From assembly GCF_002443295.1 (NCBI RefSeq), contig NZ_BAOS01000013.1, forward strand, positions 62,001-126,000: a DNA stretch of 64,000 nucleotides, written 5' to 3'. Of the stretch, positions 43,377 to 52,481 are shown piece after piece (within the stretch, counting starts at the first letter, position 1; the number at the start of each line of letters is the position of its first letter). A program made the position numbers and the translations under genes. The DNA is from Candidatus Scalindua japonica (GTDB taxonomy: Bacteria; Planctomycetota; Brocadiia; Brocadiales; Scalinduaceae). Under the pieces are notes generated by a model. That model was not told the origin of the DNA. It saw only the letters and a list, made by a program, of their open reading frames with translations, and did no database searches.

Positions 43377-44378
43377 TTGATGCCAAAAACAGCAAAGATA
43401 TTGTTATGCTCAGAAGATGACGGTTTAATGGTCAAGACCATTAAATCAGTGCTCAGTAATGAAGGCTTTACGGAAAACATTGTTCTTGTTCGAGACCAAC
43501 ATGATGTAGACACTATATCTAAAGAGATAGTGGATGCGGATGTTGTGTATCCGGACAAAGCTATGATTACCAGAGAAATGATAATGAGCGCGGAGAAAGT
43601 AAGGTTATTTCAGTACGGGACAGGATACGACACGATAGATCTTGAGTCGGCTGGAGAGAAAAATGTACCTGTCTGCAATATGCCCGGCATTACTGCCCAA
43701 TCAGTCGCGGAGCACGCAATGTACCTGATATTAGCATTAGCAAAGAATGACAGGGAATATTGTCTGGAAATGAGGGAAGGCCGATGGAATAGAGGTGTTG
43801 GTACTGAACTTGCGGGGAAAACCCTTGGCCTAATCGGGTTTGGTAATATCGGCAGGATACATGCGAGAACCGCCTGGGGATTTGGAATGAATATAATCGC
43901 ATGCAGGAACAATAAGAAGCAAGGGAATGAAGGTGTTGACTTTGTAGATGTTGTTGATTTTAATTATTTATTGGAAAAATCTGATATTGTTTCCATACTC
44001 CTTCCCTTAATAAAACATGGTAGTTGTAAGACTGAAGGAATGATCGGAGAAAATGAATTAGCAAAAATTGGTGATACCGGACTCGGATGGTTAATAAATA
44101 CATCCAGGGGCGCCATAATCAAGGAGGATGAGTTAATAGCGTCATTAGAAAGCGGTATAGTGAAAAAGGCAGCTCTGGATGTGTATGAAACAGAACCTCT
44201 TCCGGAACATAGTAAATTGAGAAAACTTTCAAATGTGTTCCTGACCCCTCACATAGCGGGTGACACAAAGGAAGCCCTGATCAGGAGATATACTCTGATT
44301 GCCGAAAATACAATAAAAGTCATGAATAATGAGAGACCACAATATATTGTAAAAGAGCTGAAATCTTTTTTTATCTGA
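43377..44378 (+). CDS. D-2-hydroxyacid dehydrogenase family protein
   Basis: 333 residues. The NAD-binding Rossmann motif is TLGLIGFGNIGRIHARTAWG. The catalytic triad positions are kept: Arg in INTSRGAIIKEDELI, Glu in LDVYETEPLP and His in FLTPHIAGDT. The AEHAMYLILALAKN helix is typical of phosphoglycerate, glyoxylate and related dehydrogenases. No ACT domain follows, so it is not the long form of SerA. The substrate is not assignable. Confidence 0.92.
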   Translation: MMPKTAKILLCSEDDGLMVKTIKSVLSNEGFTENIVLVRDQHDVDTISKEIVDADVVYPDKAMITREMIMSAEKVRLFQYGTGYDTIDLESAGEKNVPVCNMPGITAQSVAEHAMYLILALAKNDREYCLEMREGRWNRGVGTELAGKTLGLIGFGNIGRIHARTAWGFGMNIIACRNNKKQGNEGVDFVDVVDFNYLLEKSDIVSILLPLIKHGSCKTEGMIGENELAKIGDTGLGWLINTSRGAIIKEDELIASLESGIVKKAALDVYETEPLPEHSKLRKLSNVFLTPHIAGDTKEALIRRYTLIAENTIKVMNNERPQYIVKELKSFFI

Positions 44379-44440
44379 TCAGACCTATACCATCCTAACG
44401 TAATTCAAATACCCACACATACACGCATGAAAAGGAACTG

Positions 44441-45199
44441 ATGGATAATACATTTAAATATTTTTTTGCTCTTCTGCTAATAGCGGTTCTCTTTGCGGGA
44501 TGTAAAACCGGTGAAGAACCCGTTTCAGAACTTCCTGAATTTTATTCCTGGGATGAGATAACAAAAGAAGACAAAGAAGATACTGGTTATGGGGTATACA
44601 CATATGTGCTGTTTGGGAGGAGAGTAGACAACCCTGGCGCTCTTGACCCGGAAACCCGTGAACGTTACCTAAGTCTCCTAAACTCAGTAATCGGCTCTGC
44701 AGATTACGGTGGAAAGGACGGCACAAGAAGGATGAAGAAGGGACTGTCTAATGTTTTCTATCTGCCGGCAAAGATTTACTTTAAGGCAACCGGTCTGAAA
44801 CCAAAAGCACAATATTATGCCAGGGAGATTTATGACTCAAACCTTTCAACGTACCTTTTGGCAACATTGCGTAAAGCAACAGAAAACACAGAAATTCGGC
44901 AACAGTTCACTACTGGTCCAGGTCCTTTTCTCATATCGACACTACAACCGATTGGTCAATATCATGGTAAAGAATTTTCCCGCAATTCCGTTAATAATCA
45001 GAAAACCACGTCCGTCATGCTTTATGCAAACCTTTCCAAAACGAATCCTGATAACATGAAAGAGATTGTCTCTACCTACAAGAGGTATATCAAGGAAGCC
45101 AAAGACGATGCAGAAAAATTAAAGCCACTGCAATTATCACTTGTTGATTTGGTCCAGAATGCGAATGAAAACCTTCAATCTGTTAAGATAAGATTGTAA
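44441..45199 (+). CDS. Hypothetical lipoprotein, 252 aa
   Basis: The signal peptide ends in a clear lipobox (LLLIAVLFAGC, Cys 21). The mature protein is helical and charged, with EDTGYGVYTYVLFGRRVDNP, GALDPETRERYLSLLNSVIG and GKDGTRRMKKGLSNVFYLPA. The family is not recognised. It is 62 bp after the dehydrogenase gene on the same strand, with an AAAGGAACTG ribosome site. Confidence 0.7.
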   Translation: MDNTFKYFFALLLIAVLFAGCKTGEEPVSELPEFYSWDEITKEDKEDTGYGVYTYVLFGRRVDNPGALDPETRERYLSLLNSVIGSADYGGKDGTRRMKKGLSNVFYLPAKIYFKATGLKPKAQYYAREIYDSNLSTYLLATLRKATENTEIRQQFTTGPGPFLISTLQPIGQYHGKEFSRNSVNNQKTTSVMLYANLSKTNPDNMKEIVSTYKRYIKEAKDDAEKLKPLQLSLVDLVQNANENLQSVKIRL

Positions 45200-45220
45200 T
45201 AATATTCGAATCAACAACCC

Positions 45221-47488
45221 TTAGCCTTCAGCTTCCTTTTTTTGCCTGATCTCCAGTTTTTCCAGTAAAAACAGAATCTCGGCAGCATCGATATAGTCCA
45301 AATCCGGATCTGAGGCCAACCCCTTTTCACGAGAACCTGTAAGGATGGACTGCAGCTTTGAGATCAACAGCTTACCCTGTACCGGTATTTTTGGATCTTT
45401 TGCCACTTCGTCCAGGTGTTTTTTCACCTCCTCTGTTGGTTGTTGTAACATCGCATCATCAAACAGGGTACATAATCTTGCACCCGGGTTCTGGTCCTCC
45501 CCGCCATCACGACGGAACGCAAGATATAATTGGATTGCCTGTTCACGTGCCTGTGCCGCTGCATCCTGGTTACCATCAGCAAGTTCAATATCACGCAGTT
45601 TATCCCATGCCCTCCATGGTTCAACACTATGGCCATATGGTTTAAAGCACTCAATAGCTCGCTGGATTTCCTGCCTGGCTTCTTTGTATCGTTTAAGTGC
45701 AATCAATGTAATGGATAGATTTCCTCGAACACGCCCCTCATCTGCCTTGTTATTAATCTCTACATATTTCTCTGCAGATCGTTGTAAAAAAGTTACCGCT
45801 TCATCTGATCGGCCCATTTTCGAATAATGACTTCCGAGTCTCCCCAGGTTCTTGGCCTGATCCAGCAGATTATTCTGTTGTTCAGAAATGGCAAGAGATT
45901 TTTGAAAAGCCTGCTCCGCTTCTTCAAATTGACCGATTTCCTCATGTACGGCACCCATCTGCTGATAAGTAACTGCAACCATATTCATATCACCAAGATC
46001 CTCAAATATTTCACGTGCCTCATCATGAGACTTAATCGCATCTTCATATCGTTCCTGAGATAACCGTACTGTACCAAGCTGACCTTTTCCTATTGCTGCA
46101 TGTTTTTTACTATTGAATTTTCCCGCTATACGTATGCACTCTTCAAAGGCGGCAGCTGATTCATCTAAACGACTTAGATCCAGGAGGCACTCTCCTTTTT
46201 TGGCAAGTGAGGCAGATACCAATATCCCGGCAGCATCAGAATTTTTTCGCTCAGCGATCTGCTCAAAGCGTTTGATCGCTTCATTAATTGCTTGAAGCGC
46301 GTTTTCAGAAGCCCCTCCAATTCTGAGCACCCGTCCAAGCAGCGCATAAGCTTCTGCCGTATCGTGGTCTGCACCATCATAACTTTGATCACCGGCTTTT
46401 AAGCACTTGTCCAGCATTACCTGCGAAACGCTTAGAGCCTGTGGGAGGTTACCTGCCTCCAGGTATTTTTCAACCTGCACTCTTAATGTTTCAAATCTTG
46501 ATGGATTCCATTCTGAAGACTTTCTCTTCTCCTCTTCCTGAATCGTTTTGACTTTTTCGAGGATATCCGGTTTGTCCAGATGCGCGATTAATTGTTCAAG
46601 CAATGTAGCCCTGTCCAGAGTTACTTCAGGCACTTCCTGCTCCTGGACATATTCCAGGGATTTTGTCAAATTAGGCAGTTCCATCAGTGTTAGTTCATCC
46701 GCAAGTTTTGAATCCTCTGATTGTTGCTTATACAGAAATTCACTCAATTGACGTAAACACTCTGACCATCTCCCCCTGCTTTTATCGAGTACTGTTTCAT
46801 CCAATTCACTCAGGAGAAAAGGGCACAGAGATGGATGAAAGTGCAGAAAACCATAAGGCATTGGTTTTGCGAGATTCATTTCAAGTAATTCGCTAACCAG
46901 TAAATCCCTTTCAGTATCGCTCAGTTTTAAAACGTTTGCTATATTTGAAATACTACCACCCCCCTGAAACACACCCAGAGGCTTAATTTTTTCACGAATA
47001 CCAGGTGACAGTCGCTTCAGAGTATTTTCTATACCGGCAAATAGAGTGCTTTCGCGTTTATCAGTCAGACTTTTATTAAACAGAGCAACTATTTGAGAAA
47101 TAGTTGCATTTATACCACCAGGACCAATCTGGATCTGTGTTCCAAATGGTTCATTTCCAAAATGCTTATTTAACTCTGCAGACTGAACACCTGCCAACAA
47201 TAATGGAATTACCTTATAATCATCTCCTTGTTTACCGTTTACTTCCAGTGCGTACTTAGTTTCTTTCAAGACCTGAGGAGAATTTATCGTGTCCGGCCCA
47301 ATCACCGCAATAAATGCGCCTGCCTGTTCAATTGCTTTTTTTGTGTCAGGGTTCAATTCATCAGAAGACGTCTCTTCATGTGGAACAACATCGCTTTTCA
47401 GCCCCTGGTCTTCAATACCTTTACGCAGGGTTATTAAAAGCTCGTTATATTTCGCACCGTGTGAAATAAAGATATGATTGTTTTTCAT
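45221..47488 (-). CDS. TIR domain + winged helix + TPR protein
   Basis: 755 residues. The N-terminal ~140 are a TIR domain (HIFISHGAKYNELLITLRKG, AFIAVIGPDTINSPQVLKET, with YALEV after it, and VIPLLLAG). The next part (about 155-240) looks like the winged helix of STAND proteins (PLGVFQGGGSISNIANVLKL, then YGFLHFHPSLCPFLLSELDE). From about 340 to 690 there are some eight TPR-like repeats (HAAIGKGQLGTVRLSQERYE, QQMGAVHEEIGQFEEAEQAF). The usual NB-ARC or NACHT ATPase between TIR and winged helix is missing. Such proteins sense partners through TPRs and may cleave NAD in defence or signalling; the function here is not known. Monocistronic. Confidence 0.8.
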   Translation of the reverse strand: MKNNHIFISHGAKYNELLITLRKGIEDQGLKSDVVPHEETSSDELNPDTKKAIEQAGAFIAVIGPDTINSPQVLKETKYALEVNGKQGDDYKVIPLLLAGVQSAELNKHFGNEPFGTQIQIGPGGINATISQIVALFNKSLTDKRESTLFAGIENTLKRLSPGIREKIKPLGVFQGGGSISNIANVLKLSDTERDLLVSELLEMNLAKPMPYGFLHFHPSLCPFLLSELDETVLDKSRGRWSECLRQLSEFLYKQQSEDSKLADELTLMELPNLTKSLEYVQEQEVPEVTLDRATLLEQLIAHLDKPDILEKVKTIQEEEKRKSSEWNPSRFETLRVQVEKYLEAGNLPQALSVSQVMLDKCLKAGDQSYDGADHDTAEAYALLGRVLRIGGASENALQAINEAIKRFEQIAERKNSDAAGILVSASLAKKGECLLDLSRLDESAAAFEECIRIAGKFNSKKHAAIGKGQLGTVRLSQERYEDAIKSHDEAREIFEDLGDMNMVAVTYQQMGAVHEEIGQFEEAEQAFQKSLAISEQQNNLLDQAKNLGRLGSHYSKMGRSDEAVTFLQRSAEKYVEINNKADEGRVRGNLSITLIALKRYKEARQEIQRAIECFKPYGHSVEPWRAWDKLRDIELADGNQDAAAQAREQAIQLYLAFRRDGGEDQNPGARLCTLFDDAMLQQPTEEVKKHLDEVAKDPKIPVQGKLLISKLQSILTGSREKGLASDPDLDYIDAAEILFLLEKLEIRQKKEAEG

Positions 47489-47691
47489 AATGCCTCTCTA
47501 AATATTAAATTAATAATTTATGTATAGATTTCAAATATATTACGAGAAAGTATAATAATGTATGACTTTGAAATCAATATACAAAACGCCTGAGTACATA
47601 AATATTCGTGGAATATTCTTGGAATAAGTGCAGATTCTTTATTAAAATAAAATATTTTCAACATCTTATTCACTTGAAATAGTATCTTTAA
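47489..47691. other. AT-rich spacer between divergent genes
   Basis: Holds the upstream region of the TIR-TPR gene on the minus strand. No gene recognised. The cysK promoter follows on the plus strand. Confidence 0.5.
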
Positions 47692-47719
47692 TTGACATAT
47701 CCACAATCATTACTATAAT
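47692..47719 (+). promoter_or_regulatory. Perfect sigma-70 consensus promoter of the cysteine synthase gene
   Basis: TTGACA (47692-47697) and TATAAT (47714-47719) are both exact consensus, spaced 16 bp. Transcription would start near 47726, giving a leader of about 95 nt before the start codon at 47822. Confidence 0.85.
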
Positions 47720-47821
47720 GAACGATTGCAAATTTCCAGGATCCAAAGTGTTTAAGCTGGCTTGCAGTAAGCACTAAGGGATGGAGAAAAAATATTTACT
47801 ACAATAGAGAAAACGTAAAAG

Positions 47822-48763
47822 ATGAGTGGTAAGATCGAAAGCCAGGATATCGATGAGAAGATAAAGAATACTGTCTTGAGGTATGTCGGAAATACTCCTC
47901 TGGTAAGGGTTAGTACTTCTCACGATATACCTGATAAAGTAGAAATATACGCTAAGCTGGAATATCTCAATCCGGGAGGGTCTGTAAAAGACCGCCCTGT
48001 CTTGTGGATGATAAAAGATGCGATAAAGACCGGAAAACTTACTCATAACAAGGTAATTCTGGATTCTACATCAGGTAATGCGGGAATAGCATACGCAATG
48101 ATAGGATCCGCATTGGGCTATGAAGTGGATCTGGTTATACCGGGAAATGCCAGTAAAGAGAGAATGCAGACTATCAGGGCTTACGGAGCAACAATTATCT
48201 CAACTGACCCTATGAAGGGATATGATGAAGCGATAAGAAGAGCACATGAGATCTTTGCAGATAATCCGGATAAATATTATATGCCGGACCAGTACGCTAA
48301 CGAATGTAATCCAATTGCCCATTATGAAACAACAGGAAAAGAGATCCTGGAACAGACTGAAGGCAGGATCACACACTTTATTTGCGGAGTTGGCACAGGC
48401 GGCACTGTGATGGGTGTCGGCAGAAGATTGAAGGAATATAACCCGGACATAAAAGTTTATGTAATCCAACCTGAGGACTTCCCCGGAATTGAGGGGCTTA
48501 AACCCATGGGTGAGGAGTATATTAAACCAAAGATTTACCATGATGACTTTATAGAAGACCATAGGTTTCATGTAACCTCAGAGGAAGCGAAGGATACATG
48601 TAGCATTTTGGCCAAAGAACTGGCACTCTTTGTCGGTCAGTCGTCCGGTGCTTTTATGAAAGGTGCGTTAGAATTGGCATGGAAAATAGATGAAGGGGTA
48701 ATCGTCACCCTTTTTCCTGATACCGGTAGCAGATATTTCAGCACACAATTATGGGAAGAATAA
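47822..48763 (+). CDS. cysK: Cysteine synthase
   Basis: 313 residues, normal for O-acetylserine sulfhydrylase. The PLP lysine is K56 in LNPGGSVKDRP, with the substrate loop TSGNAG (83-88) and the PLP phosphate loop GVGTGGTVMGVG. It makes cysteine from O-acetylserine and sulfide, or a related acceptor; CysK and CysM cannot be told apart with certainty. The end (LFPDTGSRYFSTQLW) is conserved. The TPR lipoprotein gene begins just after its stop codon. Confidence 0.92.
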   Translation: MSGKIESQDIDEKIKNTVLRYVGNTPLVRVSTSHDIPDKVEIYAKLEYLNPGGSVKDRPVLWMIKDAIKTGKLTHNKVILDSTSGNAGIAYAMIGSALGYEVDLVIPGNASKERMQTIRAYGATIISTDPMKGYDEAIRRAHEIFADNPDKYYMPDQYANECNPIAHYETTGKEILEQTEGRITHFICGVGTGGTVMGVGRRLKEYNPDIKVYVIQPEDFPGIEGLKPMGEEYIKPKIYHDDFIEDHRFHVTSEEAKDTCSILAKELALFVGQSSGAFMKGALELAWKIDEGVIVTLFPDTGSRYFSTQLWEE

Positions 48764-48765
48764 AT

Positions 48766-49476
48766 ATGAAAAGAAATTTAATTACACTTTTTGGCATTTT
48801 AATGTTATCGCTTATGTTTATTACAATGAATTCCGGCTGCAGCGGCAAATTGAGAGACGCTGAAGAACACTACGATATAGGCACACTGCATTGGAAACAG
48901 GGAAGGATCGATGATGCTATTGAAGAGTATCAGAGGGCAATAACCGTTTTTCCTAATTTTGAAAAAGCGCATTTTAATCTTGGCTGTGTATATACCCAGA
49001 AAGGGGAATTTGATCTTGCAATTGAGTCATTCAAGAAAGGGCTGCAAATCAAACCCGATTGGTTAGAGGCACATACAAACCTTGGCGCCGCATACGAAAC
49101 AAATAATATGTTTAATGAGGCGATGGAAGAGTACAAGAAGGCGTTAGGGCTTAATCCCGGAATACCGGAATCACATGTAAATCTTGGCAATCTCTATTTC
49201 AAGATGGAAAAGTTTGATGATGCCATTGCTGAATATAATATGGCTACTAAACTCGAACCCGGCTTTGCAGAGGCATACAATAATGTAGGCTATGTATATC
49301 TCAAACAGGGGAAATACAGTCTGGCAATTAACCATCTGATGAAAGCGGTTGAACTGAAACCCGGGTATGTAAGCGCGCGTAATAATCTCGGCCAGGCATA
49401 TATAAAAGTAGGACTGCGTGAAAAAGCAATGGAACAGTATGATGCCGTTAATAAACTCACCAGTAAGAATAAGTAA
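48766..49476 (+). CDS. TPR-repeat lipoprotein
   Basis: Start taken at the ATG at 48766, giving MKRNLITLFGILMLSLMFIT and a lipobox ending in SGC; the longer frame from 48751 overlaps cysK. About six TPR units follow (YDIGTLHWKQGRIDDAIEEY, FNLGCVYTQKGEFDLAIESF, NNVGYVYLKQGKYSLAINHL, NNLGQAYIKVGLREKAMEQY). It probably acts as a protein-binding scaffold at a membrane facing the periplasm or paryphoplasm. It sits two bases after the cysK stop, so the two are co-transcribed. Confidence 0.88.
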   Translation: MKRNLITLFGILMLSLMFITMNSGCSGKLRDAEEHYDIGTLHWKQGRIDDAIEEYQRAITVFPNFEKAHFNLGCVYTQKGEFDLAIESFKKGLQIKPDWLEAHTNLGAAYETNNMFNEAMEEYKKALGLNPGIPESHVNLGNLYFKMEKFDDAIAEYNMATKLEPGFAEAYNNVGYVYLKQGKYSLAINHLMKAVELKPGYVSARNNLGQAYIKVGLREKAMEQYDAVNKLTSKNK

Positions 49477-49485
49477 AGATTTAAA

Positions 49486-49632
49486 ATGGCTATTTATGAG
49501 TCTGCTATAAATAGACGTACCATCAGGCGATTTAAACAAAAACCCATTCCGTTAGAAAACTTGAAAAATCTTGTTAACGCTGGAAGGCTGGCACTCTCCA
49601 GCACCAAAATGCAACCCATCGAATATATATAG
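49486..49632 (+). pseudogene. Nitroreductase N-terminal remnant
   Basis: 48 codons: MAIYESAINRRTIRRFKQKP, then IPLENLKNLVNAGRLALSST and KMQPIEYI, matching the first segment of nitroreductase-family flavoproteins (S-R-R-[ST]-[IV]-R-x-[FY]-x-x-x-P-[IV]-P ... LxxLxxAxRLAPS). The remaining ~130 residues are missing. It lies directly after the TPR lipoprotein on the same strand and was probably part of that operon. Confidence 0.75.
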
Positions 49633-49662
49633 TTAATTAGTGAAAATTTGTGAAATTAGTGT

Positions 49663-50487
49663 CTAATAAGCGAATAACGACTTCACCTCACCAGACCCAG
49701 GTGCAATCAACTGCTGCAAACGCTCTATAGCCACTTTCCCCTTCTCTCCCATATTAGCAGAGAAATCATTCACATAAAGACCTATGTGAGACTTCACAAC
49801 ACTCTCTTCGGTCTCCTGAGCATGTTCCTTAATAAAAGACTTTGATTTCTCCGGATTTTCCCAGGCAAACTCAACACTTTGCTGAATCAAACCGTCCACC
49901 TTTCTTGCCACGTCTTTTCCCAATTCTCTACGAATTACAATACCTCCAAGTGGGATTGGAGCTTCCGTCTTCCCCTCCCAATATTCACCCAGGTCACAGA
50001 TCAGAAACAGACCATCCTTTTCATACGTAAATCGATTCTCGTGAATCACCAGGCTCTGTACCCTGTTACCGTTTAACAAGTCGTTATACAGTTCATCAAA
50101 GAAAGCATATTCCGTTTTATATGTCATGCTTTCGCCAGCCGCCCAGAACTTGAGAAGTGCGTTTGCTGTAGTGTTTTCGCCAGGGACTCCAACTGGAATA
50201 TCAGGGTCAAGACGGTTTGATTTTGTAGAGAGTAAAAGAGGGCCGCATCCAAACCCCATAGCTCCGCCGGAATACAAGAGTCCATACATAGCCTGAACAT
50301 TCCACAGGTTCCCGTAAGAGATCTTGACAACATCAAAATTACCCGCCTGTGCTCCTTCATTCAAACTCTGCACATCGGCTGAAGTTAGCTCAAATTCAAA
50401 TGGACCAACATCAATCAGTTGCTTCAGAAGTGCGTGAAAAATAAAGGTATCATTAGGGCAGGGAGAAATCCCGATCTTCAACTTCAT
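49663..50487 (-). CDS. mqnD: 1,4-dihydroxy-6-naphthoate synthase
   Basis: Start taken at the ATG at 50487, which overlaps the mqnB stop as ATGA and opens MKLKIGISPCPNDTFIFHAL. The S-P-C-P-N-D-T-F-x-F motif and the later EAPIPLGGIVIRRELG are hallmarks of MqnD, a periplasmic-binding-protein-like enzyme that turns cyclic dehypoxanthine futalosine into 1,4-dihydroxy-6-naphthoate. It is a step of the futalosine route to menaquinone, the likely electron acceptor of the Nqr complex encoded nearby. About 274 residues, normal. Confidence 0.93.
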   Translation of the reverse strand: MKLKIGISPCPNDTFIFHALLKQLIDVGPFEFELTSADVQSLNEGAQAGNFDVVKISYGNLWNVQAMYGLLYSGGAMGFGCGPLLLSTKSNRLDPDIPVGVPGENTTANALLKFWAAGESMTYKTEYAFFDELYNDLLNGNRVQSLVIHENRFTYEKDGLFLICDLGEYWEGKTEAPIPLGGIVIRRELGKDVARKVDGLIQQSVEFAWENPEKSKSFIKEHAQETEESVVKSHIGLYVNDFSANMGEKGKVAIERLQQLIAPGSGEVKSLFAY

Positions 50488-51152
50488 AATAGAACTCCAC
50501 ACAAGATTCTCAGTGACTTTATGGCACCGACAATATCCCAACTCTCCCGATCACGAGTAGTGGCAATATTGGAAATGCTTCTAATCTGCAAAACCGGAAT
50601 CCCGAAGTCCTCTCCAAACTTCAACGCCCCTGCTCCCTCCATAGATTCTACTTCAGCACCATATTTTTCAGCCCGCATAATTCCGGTCGCCTCTTTTCCG
50701 GTCGCCGTATTCACCGTTGCTCCCGTAACAATGGGAAGACTTTTCAGAGAATCCCCAAACAAGTCGTTGAAAAGAGTAATGTCCTTACTCATATAATGTT
50801 CGATCTCACCTAGTTCAAGATCTTTCAGGGTCAAAAAAGAGCCAGAATCTTCAGCACCAAGATCGGCCATTACCTCTTTTTCAATAATAACCGGAGCGCC
50901 CAAGACCTTCACTTTAGCTCTTGCAGTGGCATAAGCGCCCGCAATACCAATTTGTACTACTCGACCAACAGGAGTGTTCAAGTGGAATCGTACCAGGGAA
51001 GCATAAGTATTCAACACCCCGATTCCAGTAACTAAGAAAGATAAGCCTCCCCTATCAAAACAGCTACCCACAGTTTCAATCTCTGGTTGAGTTATTGATG
51101 GAAAAACTCCTCCAAGCTCTAGCGAAGTGGCAGTACAAATGAGTGTTTTCAT
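50484..51152 (-). CDS. mqnB: Futalosine hydrolase
   Basis: 222 residues of the MTA/SAH nucleosidase-like fold: LVTGIGVLNTYASLVR, VVQIGIAGAYA, GATVNTATG and the catalytic-type VESMEGAGALKFGEDFGIPV. It removes hypoxanthine from futalosine in the futalosine menaquinone route. The 4-bp overlap with mqnD indicates coupled translation and supports the assignment over a plain nucleosidase. Confidence 0.92.
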   Translation of the reverse strand: MKTLICTATSLELGGVFPSITQPEIETVGSCFDRGGLSFLVTGIGVLNTYASLVRFHLNTPVGRVVQIGIAGAYATARAKVKVLGAPVIIEKEVMADLGAEDSGSFLTLKDLELGEIEHYMSKDITLFNDLFGDSLKSLPIVTGATVNTATGKEATGIMRAEKYGAEVESMEGAGALKFGEDFGIPVLQIRSISNIATTRDRESWDIVGAIKSLRILCGVLL

Positions 51153-51420
51153 GATCTTTCGATTTAATCTTAAATGTTACATAAAATCAAGGTTTAATAA
51201 AACATTGATCGGAGAAGCACAAATGTAATAAAACAAAAAAAGTGATAACACACAAAGCCACAGAGAGCACAAAGAAAGATTCTTCATTCCGCATTGCTGC
51301 ATCCAGAGAATGACAAGTGTATATCTTTGTTTAGATATTGGCACTCAAAAATTGCAATTTCTCTATGATTAAAATATTTCAAATCATGATTTTCAGGCTT
51401 GTGAATTCAAGAACAGTAAA
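51153..51420. other. Spacer upstream of mqnB
   Basis: AT-rich and non-coding. It includes the phrase AAAGCCACAGAGAGCACAAAGA, similar to repeats seen near 57150-57230. No gene. Confidence 0.4.
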
Positions 51421-51837
51421 ATGTTTGACAAACACAATTGTATGACAAGCTTAGAAATTATGAAACTACCATTTCTGACTAGACAAAAAGAGATAAGCAA
51501 AATAAATAAGGCAGTTAAACTGGCAGCATTGGCCTTTATCGTTATTTACGGAAGACGCAGTTGCGGCAAATCGACTCTTTTACAGAACGCTGCCGGAAAA
51601 CAGGATATATATTTCCTTGCCGACCAAAGATAAGCTCCTTTACAATGAGATGCATTGGCAAGTGAAATTGAACGCGCCATTTCCGGATTTGTTGCAGTCC
51701 AGTATCCATCATGGGATATTCTTCCGTCAAGTTTAAACGAACGTATAAAACCGAACTCCTGCCTGAGGCAATATGCCAGGAAAAAGGCTTCAACCAACGT
51801 TGTTACTGCTTCAGACGTTTTAAGCTGTTTGAAATAA
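51421..51837 (+). pseudogene. Decayed AAA ATPase gene (DUF234-type neighbour)
   Basis: The first 70 codons read MKLPFLTRQKEISKINKAVK and FIVIYGRRSCGKSTLLQNAA, the Walker A motif of archaeal-type ATPases of the GRRxxGKTxL class, then YFLADQR and a TAA. The same frame continues past this stop and a TGA with ALASEIERAISGFVAVQYPS, which matches the next conserved stretch of such proteins. The Walker B half and the rest are missing. A remnant. Confidence 0.7.
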
Positions 51838-51915
51838 GCTTTAGAGAATAAATCATTAACCGGACGGACGTGATTTCATCACACCTCGCCCGAAGTCAAC
51901 ATTACATATTACATA

Positions 51916-52021
51916 GGGCAATTAGCTCCGTTGGCTACCGGCCCGTACCGAACGGTACATTCTGGCGGGGAGCACTTGCTCGACAAGCAAGGGGTCACTG
52001 GTTCGAGTCCAGTATCGCCCA
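51916..52021 (+). tRNA. tRNA-Val-like gene (GAC) with a 32-nt D-loop insertion, probably a pseudogene
   Basis: The 3' part is a good tRNA half: anticodon stem CTTGC/GCAAG with loop TCGACAA, variable GGGTC, T-arm ACTGG TTCGAGT CCAGT and acceptor ATCGCCC. The 5' part GGGCAAT TA GCTC matches, but between the D-stem halves GCTC (51925) and GAGC (51970) there are 41 nt where 8-11 are normal. The extra 32 nt (51938-51969) hold a perfect hairpin, GTACCG-AA-CGGTAC. The A5-C68 pair is mismatched and base 33 is C, not T. It is probably a decayed tRNA, or an att scar. Confidence 0.6.
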
Positions 52022-52102
52022 TATTGTCAAACAAGGACTTATGAGAAGTTACAGATGAAGGAATCCTGAGAAGTGTGACCATTTTGTGACCAAAATAATT
52101 AA

Positions 52103-52140
52103 GGGGCAATGGTAAGCAAATTACCATGCCCTTTTTTTTT
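52103..52140 (+). terminator. Terminator downstream of the tRNA-like gene
   Basis: GGGCAATGGTAA (52104-52115) pairs with TTACCATGCCC (52121-52131) with one bulge, then nine T. A standard intrinsic terminator. Confidence 0.8.
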
Positions 52141-52481
52141 ATTCTCTTTTCAAACTCCATTTCAATAATTACATATAGAATTTTCACATAACGAATAAGG
52201 TTAGATTGTGTGAGGGACGAACCACAATCTGAACCGTTTGTTGGACAAGCCCGTTGTTTGGGTGCTAAACATTGTATAAGAAAATATCTTATGAAGATTG
52301 CTTCTCTTTTTTACCGCAGAAGCTATGAAGCCAAAGAAGTGGATTTTTCAATTGCTGTCGTCATGCTTTAGGAGCTACAGAACATGGTTTTTCGGCCATT
52401 TTACCTCAAATTTGGGCAAACGGGGGCCATCTCGACCCGATAATGCCGTTTTTGCAAATCTTAGATGCATAGCGGATTCGA
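52141..52481. other. Spacer, possible left end of the IS91-like element
   Basis: 340 bp without a supported gene, between the terminator at 52140 and the stop of the IS91-type transposase. IS91 elements end in short conserved origin and terminus sequences with no long inverted repeats; I cannot place the end with certainty. Confidence 0.35.

Noticed and set aside
46174-46392. Frames opposite and within the TIR-TPR gene
   Set aside because: All are shadows of the 755-codon gene with no family pattern.
51909-52187. Minus-strand frame with DTGLEPVTPCLSSKCS
   Set aside because: This is the antisense of the tRNA-like gene; such text is a common false protein in annotations.
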